The notes: generated from the letters alone by a model not told the origin. A stretch of DNA of 64,000 bases from Gemmatimonadota bacterium (GCA_003221035.1 QHUB01000009.1:1-64000); one strand, 5' to 3'. Shown: positions 24,498-33,815, numbered from the stretch's first letter. Numbers and translations: made by a program.

Positions 24498-25293
24498 GAC
24501 GCTCCTCGTGGGCGCGGCGATCGTTATGATCGCGCCCTTCCTCTATATGGTGTCGGTATCCTTCATGGGAGAGTCGGAGCTGCTTCGCTGGCCGCCGCCG
24601 CTCTTTCCCACGTCGCCCACCACTGCCAACTACGCCGCCGCGATCGCGGCACTGCCGTTCAACCGTGTCCTGCTCAACACCGCGGTGCTCGCCGGCTGTG
24701 TCATGATCGGCCAGGTGCTCACGAGCGCCGCCGCAGGGTATGCATTCGTCCGCCTAAAGTTTCCCGGACGTGACGGCACGTTCAGACTGATGACGCTCGC
24801 GTTGATACTGCCGACCATTTTCCTCGTGATCCCCCGCTACCTCATGATCGAAGCGCTCGGATGGATCGACACCTTTCCTGGGCTCATCTCGACGGAGCTC
24901 GTGTCCGTCTGGGGCATTCTGTTCATGCGGCACGCATTTCTGATGCAGCCCCGCGACATCGAGGACGCCGCCCGGCTCGATGGAGCAGGGGAGTGGACGC
25001 TCTTCTGGCAGGTCACGCTTCCACTCGCGCGCCCCGCCGTGACGGCGCTCGCTGTGCTCGCGTTCATGGATCAGTGGCGCAACTTCCTCTGGCCCTTAAT
25101 GGTGACTCGCTCAGCCAGGATGGAAGTCGCGGAGGTGGCGCTCGCGCGCCTCCACGGTGACTACGCGGCCAACGTGCCGTATCAGATGGCTGCGGCGGTG
25201 CTTGTCAGTCTGCCGCTTTTCCTCGTGTGCCTCATAGCCAGCCGCTCGGTAATGGCCGGTGTGCGCTTCACCGGCGCAGACGCGAGGCTGTAG
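24490..25293 (+). CDS. MalG/UgpE-type ABC permease
   Basis: 267 residues from GTG 24490, overlapping the upstream permease by 8 bases. Six helices with the EAA loop 'EDAARLDGAGEWTLFWQVTLPLARP' in outline, and the N-terminal helix followed by 'SVSFMGESELLRWPPPLFPTSPTTANY' in outline that is typical of the second permease of sugar importers. Partner of the preceding extended permease and the MalK-type ATPase. The transported solute cannot be named from sequence alone. Confidence 0.9.
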   Translation: MRKTLLVGAAIVMIAPFLYMVSVSFMGESELLRWPPPLFPTSPTTANYAAAIAALPFNRVLLNTAVLAGCVMIGQVLTSAAAGYAFVRLKFPGRDGTFRLMTLALILPTIFLVIPRYLMIEALGWIDTFPGLISTELVSVWGILFMRHAFLMQPRDIEDAARLDGAGEWTLFWQVTLPLARPAVTALAVLAFMDQWRNFLWPLMVTRSARMEVAEVALARLHGDYAANVPYQMAAAVLVSLPLFLVCLIASRSVMAGVRFTGADARL

Positions 25294-25443
25294 CCGCTGG
25301 CTTGGAAGTTGCGAACAGCTGCCCGTGACGGTTCCCCACGCTGACGTCCTCCAGGTCGGAAAGTGTGGCAAGCGGATCGCCGATGCGGCCGCCGTGTGCT
25401 GCATTTCGCAGCAACGGTTTGCCGCACCAGCCGGGAGACGAAC

Positions 25444-26037
25444 GTGCGACGGACCATGGGGCTCATGCTGGTGGCGGTGGTAGCGGCAGGTACAGCACTC
25501 GCGGCGCAAACGACTTCCCTTCCGAAGCCGAACAAGTTCCGGCCGCACGCGATCGGCTTTGGCATTCTCGCCACCCTCGGCACGAACTGGACGATGGAGA
25601 TGGGGGAGGTCGGATACGTACACCGCCCGAAGCGTGGGCTCGCCGCCCTCGGCGTCGCGGCCCGCGGAGGGACCTTCATCGACGAAGGCGCGATGCTCGG
25701 CGGAAGCCAAGGTGTGGTGTTCGGAGCGGCATTATCCGCACGGACGCGCATGAAGTCGATTGCGACGTTTGGCGATGAAGAGCCCGGCACCGGAATCGGT
25801 TTCGACCTGACCCTCGAGCTGAGCGGCTATAGCGCGGCAAAGTCTCCAATGTCGTTGGGCTCGCAATGGGTCGGCGTGTCCTTGCTGCCCGCGCTCAGTA
25901 TGGGCACCGGCGACTCGCCGCATTTCGCCATCGTGCTCGGCCCCACCGCCTTCTTTAGCGCCGGAAAGGCCATGCTGCGTGGGATGGTGTCGCTCCGTGG
26001 TGAAGCGCCGCTGGCGCGTAAGGAGCGTCATCCCTAG
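25444..26037 (+). CDS. Hypothetical exported protein, barrel-like
   Basis: 197 residues. GTG 25444 is chosen for its GGGAG ribosome site and because a signal peptide follows (VRRTMGLMLVAVVAAGTALAAQ). The mature chain is Gly/Ala-rich with alternating hydrophobic residues ('GVAARGGTFIDEGAMLGGSQGVVFGAALSAR' in outline, 'GTGIGFDLTLELSGYS', 'WVGVSLLPALSMG'), suggesting a small outer-membrane barrel or beta protein. No recognised family. Separated by 12 bases from the histidine kinase that follows, so they may be co-transcribed. Confidence 0.6.
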   Translation: MRRTMGLMLVAVVAAGTALAAQTTSLPKPNKFRPHAIGFGILATLGTNWTMEMGEVGYVHRPKRGLAALGVAARGGTFIDEGAMLGGSQGVVFGAALSARTRMKSIATFGDEEPGTGIGFDLTLELSGYSAAKSPMSLGSQWVGVSLLPALSMGTGDSPHFAIVLGPTAFFSAGKAMLRGMVSLRGEAPLARKERHP

Positions 26038-26049
26038 GTTAGCGACCGT

Positions 26050-27615
26050 ATGGTCGCGCCGACGCTGACCTCGGACCATCCCGGCCTCGAGGTTCTTGCT
26101 GAAGTCGCCAGAGTGCTGGCCGCAGACCGGCCCGCACCCGAAGGCGGTGGATTGCCCGGCGTGGTCGGCGTGCTCCGCCGCGGGCTTGCCCTGCGGCGGT
26201 GCCGGCTCTGGCTGCGCTCATCCGATGGTTCCCGGTACATCCCCATCTCCAGTTCCGAAGACGAAACGCAGCTCCCCGGTTTCAAGACCGAGGTCGAGCG
26301 CTGGGTGAATGAAGGCCTCCATCGTGAGACGGTCGCCGGTGGCACGCTCCTGCGTCTTCCCGTGGTCCATCGCTATGAACCCCTGGGCTGCTTCGAGGTC
26401 ATCATCCCCCCCGGCGGCACCGAGCGGATGGCGCACGACGTCCTGGTGGTCGTGACGCAGATGCTGGCGCCGGTGCTGGCGGCCGACGAGCTCTCGCAGG
26501 ACCTCGCCTCGGAGGTGGCGCTGCGGACCCAGGAGCTCGAGTCACAGCGCAATTTCGCCGCGCGGATCATCGACTCGCTGCCGGTCGGACTGTACGTCAT
26601 CGACCGGGAGTACCGCATCCGGGCGTGGAATCGCAAGCGTGAGGCAGGCACGCAGGGTGTGTCGCGCGAGGACGCGCTGGGACGTGACGTGTTCGAGGTG
26701 CTGGACCGCCAGCCGCGCGACCTGCTGAAGCTCGAGTTCGATCGCGTGTTCAAAACCGGCGAAATCCAAACCGTTGAAATGGACTCGCAGGCGACGGGTG
26801 AGGCGCGGCACTATCGGATCACGAAGATCCCCATGCGGCTGGACGACGAGGACATCTCGCATGTCATCACGATCGGCGAAGACGTGACGGCCTGGCGGCA
26901 GGCGCAGCAGCGGCTGGCGCAGAGCGAGAAGCTCGCGGCGGTGGGTCAGCTCGCGGCGGGCGTCATGCACGAGATCAACAATCCGCTCGCCACGATCCTC
27001 GCCTGCAGCGAGGCGCTCACCCTTCGGCTCGCCGATCTGGCCGTCCCGGAGCGCCAGTCGACGGAGGAGTACCTCCACATCATCGACACGGAGGTACAGC
27101 GCTGCCGGCGCATCGTCGAAGGCCTGCTCGATTTCTCTCGACCCAAGCAGAGCGGCCACAAGACGGCCTCGGACATCAATGCGATCATCGAGCAGACGCT
27201 GTTCCTGCTCAAGCACCATGAGCGGTTCAAGTGGCTCGCGATCGAACGTCAGCTCGAGCAGGCCCTTCCCCAGTTTCCCGCCGACGCCGAGCGGCTGGTG
27301 CAATGCTTCATGGCGCTGATGCTCAACGCGATGGACGCCATGAACTCGCGCGGCGTGCTGACGGTGCGGACGCGGAAGAATCCGCTGCGCAGCGACGAAA
27401 TCATGGCCGAGTTCATCGATACCGGCACGGGAATCCGGCAGGAAGACCTGCCGAAAATCTTCGAGCCGTTCTTTACCACCAAGCCGCAGGGACGCGGCAC
27501 GGGGTTGGGACTGTCGGTGGCCTACGGCATCGTGGAGGAGCACCGGGGCCGGATCGAGGTGGAGTCGCAGATGGGGGTCGGCACCAACTTCAAGGTATTC
27601 CTTCCGGTCGGATGA
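26050..27615 (+). CDS. Soluble GAF-PAS sensor histidine kinase
   Basis: 521 residues from ATG 26050; no transmembrane helix, so a cytoplasmic sensor. Residues ~10-150 look GAF-like, a short coiled linker (150-172) leads to a PAS domain (~172-285: 'IIDSLPVGLYVIDREYRIRAWNRKRE' in outline), then HisKA with the phosphorylation H-box HEINNPL (H307), and a HATPase domain with N box 'LMLNAMDAM', G1 'DTGTGI', F 'FEPFFTTKP' and G2 'GTGLGLS'. It resembles NtrB/AtoS-type kinases. Its stop overlaps the start of the OmpR-type regulator, its likely partner together with the membrane kinase that follows. Confidence 0.93.
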   Translation: MVAPTLTSDHPGLEVLAEVARVLAADRPAPEGGGLPGVVGVLRRGLALRRCRLWLRSSDGSRYIPISSSEDETQLPGFKTEVERWVNEGLHRETVAGGTLLRLPVVHRYEPLGCFEVIIPPGGTERMAHDVLVVVTQMLAPVLAADELSQDLASEVALRTQELESQRNFAARIIDSLPVGLYVIDREYRIRAWNRKREAGTQGVSREDALGRDVFEVLDRQPRDLLKLEFDRVFKTGEIQTVEMDSQATGEARHYRITKIPMRLDDEDISHVITIGEDVTAWRQAQQRLAQSEKLAAVGQLAAGVMHEINNPLATILACSEALTLRLADLAVPERQSTEEYLHIIDTEVQRCRRIVEGLLDFSRPKQSGHKTASDINAIIEQTLFLLKHHERFKWLAIERQLEQALPQFPADAERLVQCFMALMLNAMDAMNSRGVLTVRTRKNPLRSDEIMAEFIDTGTGIRQEDLPKIFEPFFTTKPQGRGTGLGLSVAYGIVEEHRGRIEVESQMGVGTNFKVFLPVG

Positions 27616-28286
27616 AAATCCTGGTTGTTGAGGACGACAAGACCGTGGGCGACTACGTGCGCCGCGGGCTCGATGAAGCCGGCTACCACGTAGAGCTCGT
27701 CGGCGACGGCGACGAAGGGTTACGCCGCGCGAGCGGCCGGGGTGCGAACTACGACATCATGGTCCTCGACCTCCGTCTGCCCAAACTGTCGGGTATCGAC
27801 GTGCTGCGCACGCTGCGCGATCGCGGCAACGGCCTGCCCGTGCTGGTCCTGACTGCGCAGGACTCGGTGGACTTCAAGGTGCAAGCGCTGCGAATGGGCG
27901 CCGACGACTACGTCACCAAACCGTTTGCGTTCGAGGAGCTCCTGGCGCGCGTCGAGGCGTTGGGGCGCCGTCCCAAAGCGATTGCGCCGCCGATGCTGAA
28001 GGTGAACGGGCTCGCGCTCGACACGGGAAGCCGCGAGGTGACGCGCGACGGCAAGCGCATCGAGCTGACACCGAAGGAATACGCCGTGCTCGAATACCTG
28101 ATGCGGCATCAAGGACGCGTGATGTCGCGAACGCTGATCACCGAATACGCCTGGGACTATCACTTCGATCCCGGGACCAACATCGTTGACGTCGTCATCA
28201 CGCGGCTGCGCAAGAAAATCGATCAGGTCAAAGAGCCGAAGTTGATCCACACAGTGCGCGGCGTGGGATACGTGGTGCGCGCGTAG
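27612..28286 (+). CDS. OmpR/PhoB-family response regulator
   Basis: 224 residues; ATG 27612 overlaps the kinase stop by four bases. Receiver domain with D8-D9, phospho-acceptor D53 ('MVLDLRLPKLSG'), T81 and K103, then a winged-helix output domain (~130-224: 'LTPKEYAVLEYLMRHQGRVMSR', 'NIVDVVITRLRKKID', 'IHTVRGVGYVVR'). Acts as a DNA-binding transcription factor after phosphorylation. Flanked on both sides by histidine kinases (upstream soluble, downstream membrane-bound, gap 2 bases), an uncommon K-R-K arrangement that suggests two inputs on one regulator. Confidence 0.95.
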   Translation: MKILVVEDDKTVGDYVRRGLDEAGYHVELVGDGDEGLRRASGRGANYDIMVLDLRLPKLSGIDVLRTLRDRGNGLPVLVLTAQDSVDFKVQALRMGADDYVTKPFAFEELLARVEALGRRPKAIAPPMLKVNGLALDTGSREVTRDGKRIELTPKEYAVLEYLMRHQGRVMSRTLITEYAWDYHFDPGTNIVDVVITRLRKKIDQVKEPKLIHTVRGVGYVVRA

Positions 28287-28288
28287 CC

Positions 28289-29734
28289 GTGGAGAGCATT
28301 CGGGGGCGGATGACGGTGTGGTACGCCACCGCGCTCATCCTCACCATCGCGGTGTTTGCGATCGTGCTGTACTTCGGGCGACGCCGCGCCACCTACCAGG
28401 ATCTCGACCGCCGCATTCAATCCGAAGCCGATCTCACCGCCGGGATTCTCGCGGAGAGTTATCACGCGCGCGGCATCCTGGTCGAAAAGGACACCGTCGG
28501 CAGGCCGGTGCTGACCTCGGAAGTGGCCGCCGTGCTGGAAGTCGTCCCCGATTACCTGCTGGTGACGAACCGCGACGGCCGGTTGCTGTTTGCCTCGCCC
28601 GACGCCCGCGCCCTGACCTTCGCGGAGTTCGAGCAGCTCAATGGAGTTACACAGGCCGCGCTGCTGTCGGGGTCGCATGTGCCGGGACGGTTTCGCATCG
28701 AGCCCAATGGCCCCACGCTGCATTACATCGTCCGCGCGGTCCCCGATGCGGGTGACCAGTTTGGCGCGATCTTCGCCGGCGCCAACACGCGCTCGGCGGA
28801 GCTGCAGCTGGAGCAACTGCTCCAGACGATCGTGATCGCGTTCTTCGTGGGCGTCGTCCCGGCCATCCTCGTGGGCGGCTGGATCGCGGGGCGGGCGCTC
28901 GAGCCGGTAGACCGCATGATCACGGAAGTCCGGGAAATCACGGACGGGCGCAGCCTGCACCGGCGCCTCGCGGTGCCCTTGGCGCGGGACGAGCTGAGCC
29001 GCCTGGCCGAGACGTTGAACCAGATGATGACCCGCCTCGAGCGCAACTTCGCGGCGCTGCGGCGCTTCACGGCGGACGCGAGCCACGAGCTGAAGACGCC
29101 GTTGACCGTGGTTCGCGCAGGCGTTGAGCGCGCGATCACGCGTCCCGACGTGCCACCCGAAACGCTGGCCCCGCTCGAAGAGACCCTGCAGGAAGTGAAC
29201 CGGATGACGGAGCTGCTCGACTCGCTCCTCACGCTCGCCCGGGCTGACGAAGGCCGCGCGGAGCTGCACCGCGAGTCGGTCGATCTGCGCGATATTCTCG
29301 CCGAGGCGGGCGAGACGGGTGAGCTCCTGGCGGAGCACGCCGGCGTCGGCATGGAGATCAAAATGCCCGCCGAGCCGGTCGTGGTGTCGGTGGACCGCAG
29401 CCGCGTGCGCCAGCTCGCGCTCAACCTCATTGAGAACGCGGTGAAGTACACACCGCCCGGTGGTCAGGTCTCAGTCGAGCTGGGCAGCAACGACGGTCGC
29501 GCGGTATTCAGCGTGGCCGACACGGGCATCGGCATCGCGCCCGGCGACCTGCCGCACGTTTTCGATCGCTTCTGGCGCGCCGACTCCGCCCGCACCCGCA
29601 CCAGCAAGCGTCCCGGCACGGGTCTCGGCCTCGCGATCTGCAAGTGGATCGCTGAAGCCCACGGCGGCACCATCGACGTGCAGAGCCGGCCGGGGCGGGG
29701 GACGACGTTTACGGTGGGGCTGCCGCGCGGGTAG
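28289..29734 (+). CDS. Membrane sensor histidine kinase (HAMP type)
   Basis: 481 residues from GTG 28289. Two transmembrane helices (~8-30 and ~180-200) enclose a ~150-residue periplasmic sensor; a HAMP domain follows ('[17 protein letters not shown]'), then HisKA with H266 in 'ASHELKTPL', and HATPase with '[14 protein letters not shown]', '[20 protein letters not shown]' in outline, '[12 protein letters not shown]'. This is the standard EnvZ/BaeS-like architecture. Begins two bases after the regulator and is its probable membrane partner. A promoter-less 83-base gap separates it from the TonB-like genes. Confidence 0.94.
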   Translation: MESIRGRMTVWYATALILTIAVFAIVLYFGRRRATYQDLDRRIQSEADLTAGILAESYHARGILVEKDTVGRPVLTSEVAAVLEVVPDYLLVTNRDGRLLFASPDARALTFAEFEQLNGVTQAALLSGSHVPGRFRIEPNGPTLHYIVRAVPDAGDQFGAIFAGANTRSAELQLEQLLQTIVIAFFVGVVPAILVGGWIAGRALEPVDRMITEVREITDGRSLHRRLAVPLARDELSRLAETLNQMMTRLERNFAALRRFTADASHELKTPLTVVRAGVERAITRPDVPPETLAPLEETLQEVNRMTELLDSLLTLARADEGRAELHRESVDLRDILAEAGETGELLAEHAGVGMEIKMPAEPVVVSVDRSRVRQLALNLIENAVKYTPPGGQVSVELGSNDGRAVFSVADTGIGIAPGDLPHVFDRFWRADSARTRTSKRPGTGLGLAICKWIAEAHGGTIDVQSRPGRGTTFTVGLPRG

Positions 29735-29817
29735 ATCCACATCCGGTTGTCACCATTCCGTAATACAGCTGCACGGACCGAGTCATTGGGCGTCTGTATC
29801 ACTCAGTCAGACACCAG

Positions 29818-30441
29818 ATGAAATCCTTCAGCTCGGCAGTCTCGATCACCGCTCACGTCGCCCTTGGCGCAGCGGTGTTTCTTGGTACGACGAACAGCGC
29901 GCGATCGGATCAACATGATCCCAAGATCGACTCCGTCGTCTTCGTGAACGTGCCGCCTTCGGAGACCGACGCGGGGGCGGGGATTCCCGGGCCGGTCACC
30001 ATCGGTCCCCCGCCCGTCATCGGTGCCATTTCGACTTCGCTGTCGCTGCCCCAGACAGGAACGCTGATTCAACCCTTCTCGACCCTGTCCAGTCGGACTG
30101 ACAGCGCCGGCGCGGGTCCGTTTCACCTCGACGGTGACGCTCCCCTGGAGCAGCGGGCAGAAGTGCTGACGGGTCCGCTACCGGTGTACCCGGACCTTCT
30201 CCGCCAGGCCGGTGTGGAGGGCCGGGTGATCCTCGAGGCAGTCGTGGACACGACGGGACGAGTGTTGGCGACATCCATCCAAGTAGTGACAGCGACTAAT
30301 CCCGGATTTGTTGCACCGGCGCGGCACGCGTTGCTCGCGACACTCTTTCGGCCCGCTATGGTTGGCGGAAGGCCAATACGGATGCGAGTGCGAATTCCTT
30401 ATGAATTCGCCATCCAGCGCGGCACGGGACGTGCGCGATAA
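29818..30441 (+). CDS. TonB-family energy-transducer protein (1 of 4)
   Basis: 207 residues from ATG 29818. N-terminal uncleaved signal/anchor ('SSAVSITAHVALGAAVFLG'), a Pro-rich middle that should span the periplasm, and a TonB C-terminal domain (~115-200): 'PVYPDLLRQAGVEGRVILEAVVDTTGRV', 'ARHALLATLFRPAMVGGRPIRMRVRIPYEFAI' in outline. It would transmit energy from ExbB/ExbD to outer-membrane receptors. Closely related in its C-terminal domain to the next gene. No receptor genes are in the window. Confidence 0.85.
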   Translation: MKSFSSAVSITAHVALGAAVFLGTTNSARSDQHDPKIDSVVFVNVPPSETDAGAGIPGPVTIGPPPVIGAISTSLSLPQTGTLIQPFSTLSSRTDSAGAGPFHLDGDAPLEQRAEVLTGPLPVYPDLLRQAGVEGRVILEAVVDTTGRVLATSIQVVTATNPGFVAPARHALLATLFRPAMVGGRPIRMRVRIPYEFAIQRGTGRAR

Positions 30442-30560
30442 TGGCGCGAGCAAAGGTTCATCCGGCTGTCATCGTTTTGTAATCTTCGCCCTACTAGCGG
30501 GCAAGTTGTGGCGGGTACTATTACATAGCGAAACAATCCCCCAGTCCGGAGGAGACGGCG

Positions 30561-31238
30561 GTGTTCAACAACCTGATCGAGTCCAATCGCAAACCCAACA
30601 AGAAGGGTGCGTTCGGTCTCGGCGCTGTATCCCTCATCGGGCACAGCGCGATTGTGCTCGCCGCGGTCGTCGCGACGTTGAGCGCGGGGCAAAAGAAGGA
30701 AGAAGAGACGATCGACACGGCAATGGTCTTCCTCAATCAGGAAGAGCAGAAGAAGCCGGAGGAGCAGCCTCCGATCGTCGACGTGCCCCAGCTCAAGGGT
30801 TTCCAGACCGTCGTCGCGCCGACCGACATTCCGACGAACATTCCGCCGATCAACCTGCAGGAGCACTTCGACCCCAAAGATTACTCGGGCACGGGCGTCG
30901 AGGGCGGTATCGGGACGGGCGTCGTGCCGTCATCCGACCAGGTGTTCATGGAATCCGTGGTGGAAGAGCGGCCAGAGCTGCTGACGCATCCGCCGCTGCA
31001 GTATCCGGACCTGCTGCGCCAGGCGGGCGTGCAGGGGCGCGTGCTCGTCCAGGCGATCATCGACACGTCGGGGCGCGCTGAGCCGCCGTCGGTCAAGGTG
31101 ATTCAAAGCCCGAACCCGGGATTCGACCAGTCGGCGAAAAACATGGTGCTGAAAGCGCTGTTCCGCCCCGCGCGTGTGCATGGTCGGGCGGTTCGCGTAT
31201 TGGTGAATTTGCCGATCGACTTCACGATCAAGAGATAA
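30561..31238 (+). CDS. TonB-family energy-transducer protein (2 of 4), partner of ExbB/ExbD
   Basis: 225 residues from GTG 30561, preceded by CGGAGGAGA. N-terminal anchor helix ('AVSLIGHSAIVLAAVVATL'), acidic/Pro-rich linker (KKEEETIDT..., EEQKKPEEQPP) and a TonB C-terminal domain with 'LQYPDLLRQAGVQGRVLVQAIIDTSGR' in outline and 'KALFRPARVHGRAVRVLVNLPIDF' in outline. It directly precedes exbB (10-base gap) and the two exbD genes, so this is the main TonB of the complex. The 119-base gap upstream may hold the operon promoter, but I see no convincing boxes. Confidence 0.9.
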   Translation: MFNNLIESNRKPNKKGAFGLGAVSLIGHSAIVLAAVVATLSAGQKKEEETIDTAMVFLNQEEQKKPEEQPPIVDVPQLKGFQTVVAPTDIPTNIPPINLQEHFDPKDYSGTGVEGGIGTGVVPSSDQVFMESVVEERPELLTHPPLQYPDLLRQAGVQGRVLVQAIIDTSGRAEPPSVKVIQSPNPGFDQSAKNMVLKALFRPARVHGRAVRVLVNLPIDFTIKR

Positions 31239-31248
31239 GGGAGACACG

Positions 31249-31992
31249 ATGAGTTACGCTGATCTATGGGCATCGATGGGCCTATTCGCCAAGGGCATCG
31301 TGGTCGTCATGTTCATCATGTCGGCCTGGTCGTGGGCGGTGAGCATTTCGAAGTTCCTCTACCTCCGCAAGTCGCAGAAAGAGACGCGTAAGTTTGCACC
31401 GGAGTTCTCGCGCTACTTGCAGGAAGAGCAGCTCGACGGCGCGATCGCGCTGGCCGAGAAGAACAAGAAGAGTCACGTGGCCCGCGTGCTGGGCGAGGCG
31501 CTGGCCGAGGTGAAGCCGCTCCTGCGTGACCGCGCGACGATCACCGCGGCCGACATCAACTCGGCGGAGCGGGCGGTCGAGCGTCAGATGCTGATCATCA
31601 CCGCCGAGCTGAAGCGCGGCCTCGGGATTCTCGCGACGACGGGCGCGACCGCGCCGTTCGTCGGACTGCTCGGCACCACGATGGGTATCGTGACGGCGTT
31701 CCAAGGCATGTCGGCGTCGGGCGGCTCGGGCTCGCTCGCCGCGATCACCGGCGGCGTCGCAGAGGCGCTCATCACCACGGCATTCGGTCTGCTGGTCGCG
31801 ATTCCGGCGGTGTGGCTCTATAACTACTTCGCCACCAAGATCGACTTCCTCACGGTGGAGATGACGTACACGTCGAAGGAGCTGATCGACTACCTCATCA
31901 AGAGCGTCGGCAGCGAGTTCGGGCGATCGATCTTTACCAAGGAATTCCAGACGCAGAAGGCGTCGCAGACCAGCGGCCCGATCAAGGGATAA
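31249..31992 (+). CDS. exbB: ExbB/TolQ-type proton channel protein
   Basis: 247 residues from ATG 31249 with an AGGGAGA ribosome site. Three helices as expected: ~12-35, ~125-150 and ~165-190, with the conserved 'LGTTMGIVTAFQGM' and 'EALITTAFGLLVAIPAVWLYNYF' in outline. Inner-membrane pentameric stator that uses the proton gradient to power TonB. Follows a tonB-like gene and precedes two exbD genes in one operon. It could equally be TolQ, but no tolA, tolB or pal gene is present. Confidence 0.93.
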   Translation: MSYADLWASMGLFAKGIVVVMFIMSAWSWAVSISKFLYLRKSQKETRKFAPEFSRYLQEEQLDGAIALAEKNKKSHVARVLGEALAEVKPLLRDRATITAADINSAERAVERQMLIITAELKRGLGILATTGATAPFVGLLGTTMGIVTAFQGMSASGGSGSLAAITGGVAEALITTAFGLLVAIPAVWLYNYFATKIDFLTVEMTYTSKELIDYLIKSVGSEFGRSIFTKEFQTQKASQTSGPIKG

Positions 31993-31998
31993 CGCACC

Positions 31999-32469
31999 AT
32001 GGCGATGGGTGGCGGCAAGAAAACGGAAGGCGTGGTCGCGGCGAACATCAACGTCACGCCGATGATCGACGTGATGTTGGTGCTGTTGATCATCTTCATG
32101 ATCGTGACGCCCGCGATCACCGCCGGTTTCCAGGCGACGATCCCGCGCGCCAAGAATCCCGATTCGCGCGAAGAAAACCCCGGCGAAGTCCGGCTGGGTA
32201 TCGATCGCGATGGAAAGTTCTATCTCGACATCACCGATCCGCGCACCGGAAAGTACACGGGGCCGCGCTACATCAGTGACGACGATTTGACGAGCCAGCT
32301 CACGAATCTGTATGCCAGCCGGACCGTCGACAAAATCCTGTATCTCAAAGCGGACGAGGGGATCGAGTACTCGCGTGTGCAACAGGCACTCGAGATCGCC
32401 CGCAAGGCTGGGGTGCGCGTGGTCGGCGCCATTGCCGAGCAGGAGCGCTCGGCCAAAAAGGAGCACTGA
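31999..32469 (+). CDS. exbD: ExbD/TolR-type protein, first copy
   Basis: 156 residues from ATG 31999. Cytoplasmic N-terminus, then the hallmark helix 'INVTPMIDVMLVLLIIFMIV' with the proton-path Asp (D23-24 region), and a periplasmic domain interrupted by a segment 'DITDPRTGKYTGPRYISDDDL' in outline. Six bases after exbB. Works with ExbB and TonB. The second copy (32473) differs in the periplasmic domain, suggesting hetero-assembly or specialisation. Confidence 0.92.
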   Translation: MAMGGGKKTEGVVAANINVTPMIDVMLVLLIIFMIVTPAITAGFQATIPRAKNPDSREENPGEVRLGIDRDGKFYLDITDPRTGKYTGPRYISDDDLTSQLTNLYASRTVDKILYLKADEGIEYSRVQQALEIARKAGVRVVGAIAEQERSAKKEH

Positions 32470-32472
32470 CCG

Positions 32473-32913
32473 ATGGCCATGGGAAGCGGCGGCTCGGGCA
32501 GCGGACTCAGCGCGGACATCAACGTCACACCGATGATCGACGTGCTGCTGGTGCTGCTGATCATCTTCATGATCACGCTGCCCCTGTCGCGGCGGGAGTT
32601 CGACGTGCAGGTCCCGCCGGAGCAGAAGCAACAGCCCAAGCAGAAGCAGCAATCCAGCGACCAGATCGTTCTCGAGCTGAAACCGGACGGCGCATACGCG
32701 ATCAATACGCAGGTGATTCCGTTCGAGCAGCTCGATGCCAAGTTCCACGAGCTGTACGACCAGCGTCCGGCCAAGCTGCTGTTCATCAAGGCGGCGCCCA
32801 ACCGCAAGTACGGTGACATTGTCCGTGCCATGGACGTGGCGCGCGGGGCTGGAGTCCAGGTCATCGGATTCACGCCGTCCGAGCAGGGGGCAGGGGCGGC
32901 CGCCGCGCACTAG
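32473..32913 (+). CDS. exbD: ExbD/TolR-type protein, second copy
   Basis: 146 residues from ATG 32473, three bases after the first exbD. The same helix 'INVTPMIDVLLVLLIIFMIT' is followed by a Gln/Lys-rich linker ('PEQKQQPKQKQQSSDQ') and a compact periplasmic domain ending in 'VQVIGFTPSEQGAGAAAAH'. Two ExbD copies after one ExbB occur in several phyla (e.g. Bacteroidota, Myxococcota). Last gene of the operon; a strong terminator follows. Confidence 0.92.
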   Translation: MAMGSGGSGSGLSADINVTPMIDVLLVLLIIFMITLPLSRREFDVQVPPEQKQQPKQKQQSSDQIVLELKPDGAYAINTQVIPFEQLDAKFHELYDQRPAKLLFIKAAPNRKYGDIVRAMDVARGAGVQVIGFTPSEQGAGAAAAH

Positions 32914-32936
32914 TGGCCTAGAACCTGCAGTAGTGT

Positions 32937-32973
32937 CGTAGGGGCGCAACGTGCTGCGCCCCTACGTTCGTTT
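32937..32973 (+). terminator. Intrinsic terminator of the tonB-exbBDD operon
   Basis: Perfect 12-bp stem CGTAGGGGCGCA / TGCGCCCCTACG (32937-32948 with 32955-32966), loop ACGTGC, then TTCGTTTG. It lies 23 bases after the stop. Confidence 0.85.
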
Positions 32974-33015
32974 GCACACAACCGTGACTCTTTCTCTACG
33001 CAGCGATTACCATCT

Positions 33016-33753
33016 GTGAGCTCCGCGCCGCGACCCATCTTCGATAGCTACACGCTGCCGCTCGCGCGACGGCGGCCGCGGTCAGGTCCGACGGTCTCCA
33101 TTATAGGGCATGTCGCGATCGCCCTTCTGGTGCTGTGGCGTGGCGGGGTGGTCGTCGAAAGCGCGTGGGGCGGCACGAGACTGCCGGAGAGCGGTCGCAG
33201 CGGCGGGCGGGGCGCGACAAGCTGGGTCGTAATGCCGCAACTCCCTTCGTCACAACCCGAAGCGCCGGCGGCGCGGCAGCCTCCACCGACGGTAGCGACG
33301 ATCGCGCAACGCTTGCCCGTAAAGCTCGACGTGCCGGCGCCATCTCGGCTCGTCTTGATTGCAGCCCCTGCAGCAATTGCGATCGGCAACGGCATGGCCG
33401 GCGACGTTTCGCCAAACGAACCGGCAATGGCCGTCGGGACGGACACCAGCACCGGAACCGGGACTGCCAATCCAGACTCAGGGCGCACCGCCAGTGATAT
33501 CTTCGGGCCCACGCCTGCGCTGCTACCGATTGCCCCTTCCGGGGCACCTGCCGGCGAAAAGGGGGAACACGAAGTCCGGTTCTGGATTCGGTCGGACGGA
33601 CGGGTGACACGGGTTGAGGTAAGTCCGCGGATCAGGGATTCGGCCTACCGCCGCCGGTTTATGGAAGCCATGAATGGCTTTGCGTTCGGTCCGGCCAAGA
33701 CGCGAGACGGGCGTCCAATCGAATACGTCTATAGCGTCCTCGTGCATCTGTAG
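33016..33753 (+). CDS. TonB-family protein (3 of 4)
   Basis: 245 residues from GTG 33016. N-terminus 'SSAPRPIFDSYTLPLARRR' precedes one membrane anchor ('TVSIIGHVAIALLVLWRGGVVV'); a long Pro/Ala/Thr-rich periplasmic linker follows, then a TonB-like C-terminal domain (~180-245) with 'EHEVRFWIRSDGRVTRVEVSP' in outline and 'YRRRFMEAMNGFAFGPAKTRDGRPIEYVYSVLV' in outline. It is a tandem paralogue of the gene at 33833 (same 'RPxFDSYxLPL' start and 'DIFGPTP' motif). Each copy has its own terminator or promoter region, so they may be expressed separately. Confidence 0.82.
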   Translation: MSSAPRPIFDSYTLPLARRRPRSGPTVSIIGHVAIALLVLWRGGVVVESAWGGTRLPESGRSGGRGATSWVVMPQLPSSQPEAPAARQPPPTVATIAQRLPVKLDVPAPSRLVLIAAPAAIAIGNGMAGDVSPNEPAMAVGTDTSTGTGTANPDSGRTASDIFGPTPALLPIAPSGAPAGEKGEHEVRFWIRSDGRVTRVEVSPRIRDSAYRRRFMEAMNGFAFGPAKTRDGRPIEYVYSVLVHL

Positions 33754-33775
33754 GTGAGGTGGGGCAGGCTGACAA

Positions 33776-33815
33776 CCGGGGCTCGGACTTGAAACCGTGC
33801 CCCGGCTTTCTTTCT
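33776..33815 (+). terminator. Intrinsic terminator between the two tandem TonB-like genes
   Basis: Stem CCGGGGC-T-CGG / CCG-T-GCCCCGG (33776-33786 with 33795-33805, one T-T mismatch), eight-base loop, then CTTTCTTTCT. Confidence 0.8.

Noticed and set aside
31282-32949. 555-codon minus-strand frame across exbB and both exbD
   Set aside because: Antisense shadow of three well-recognised genes; low-complexity, His/Arg/Asp-rich product.
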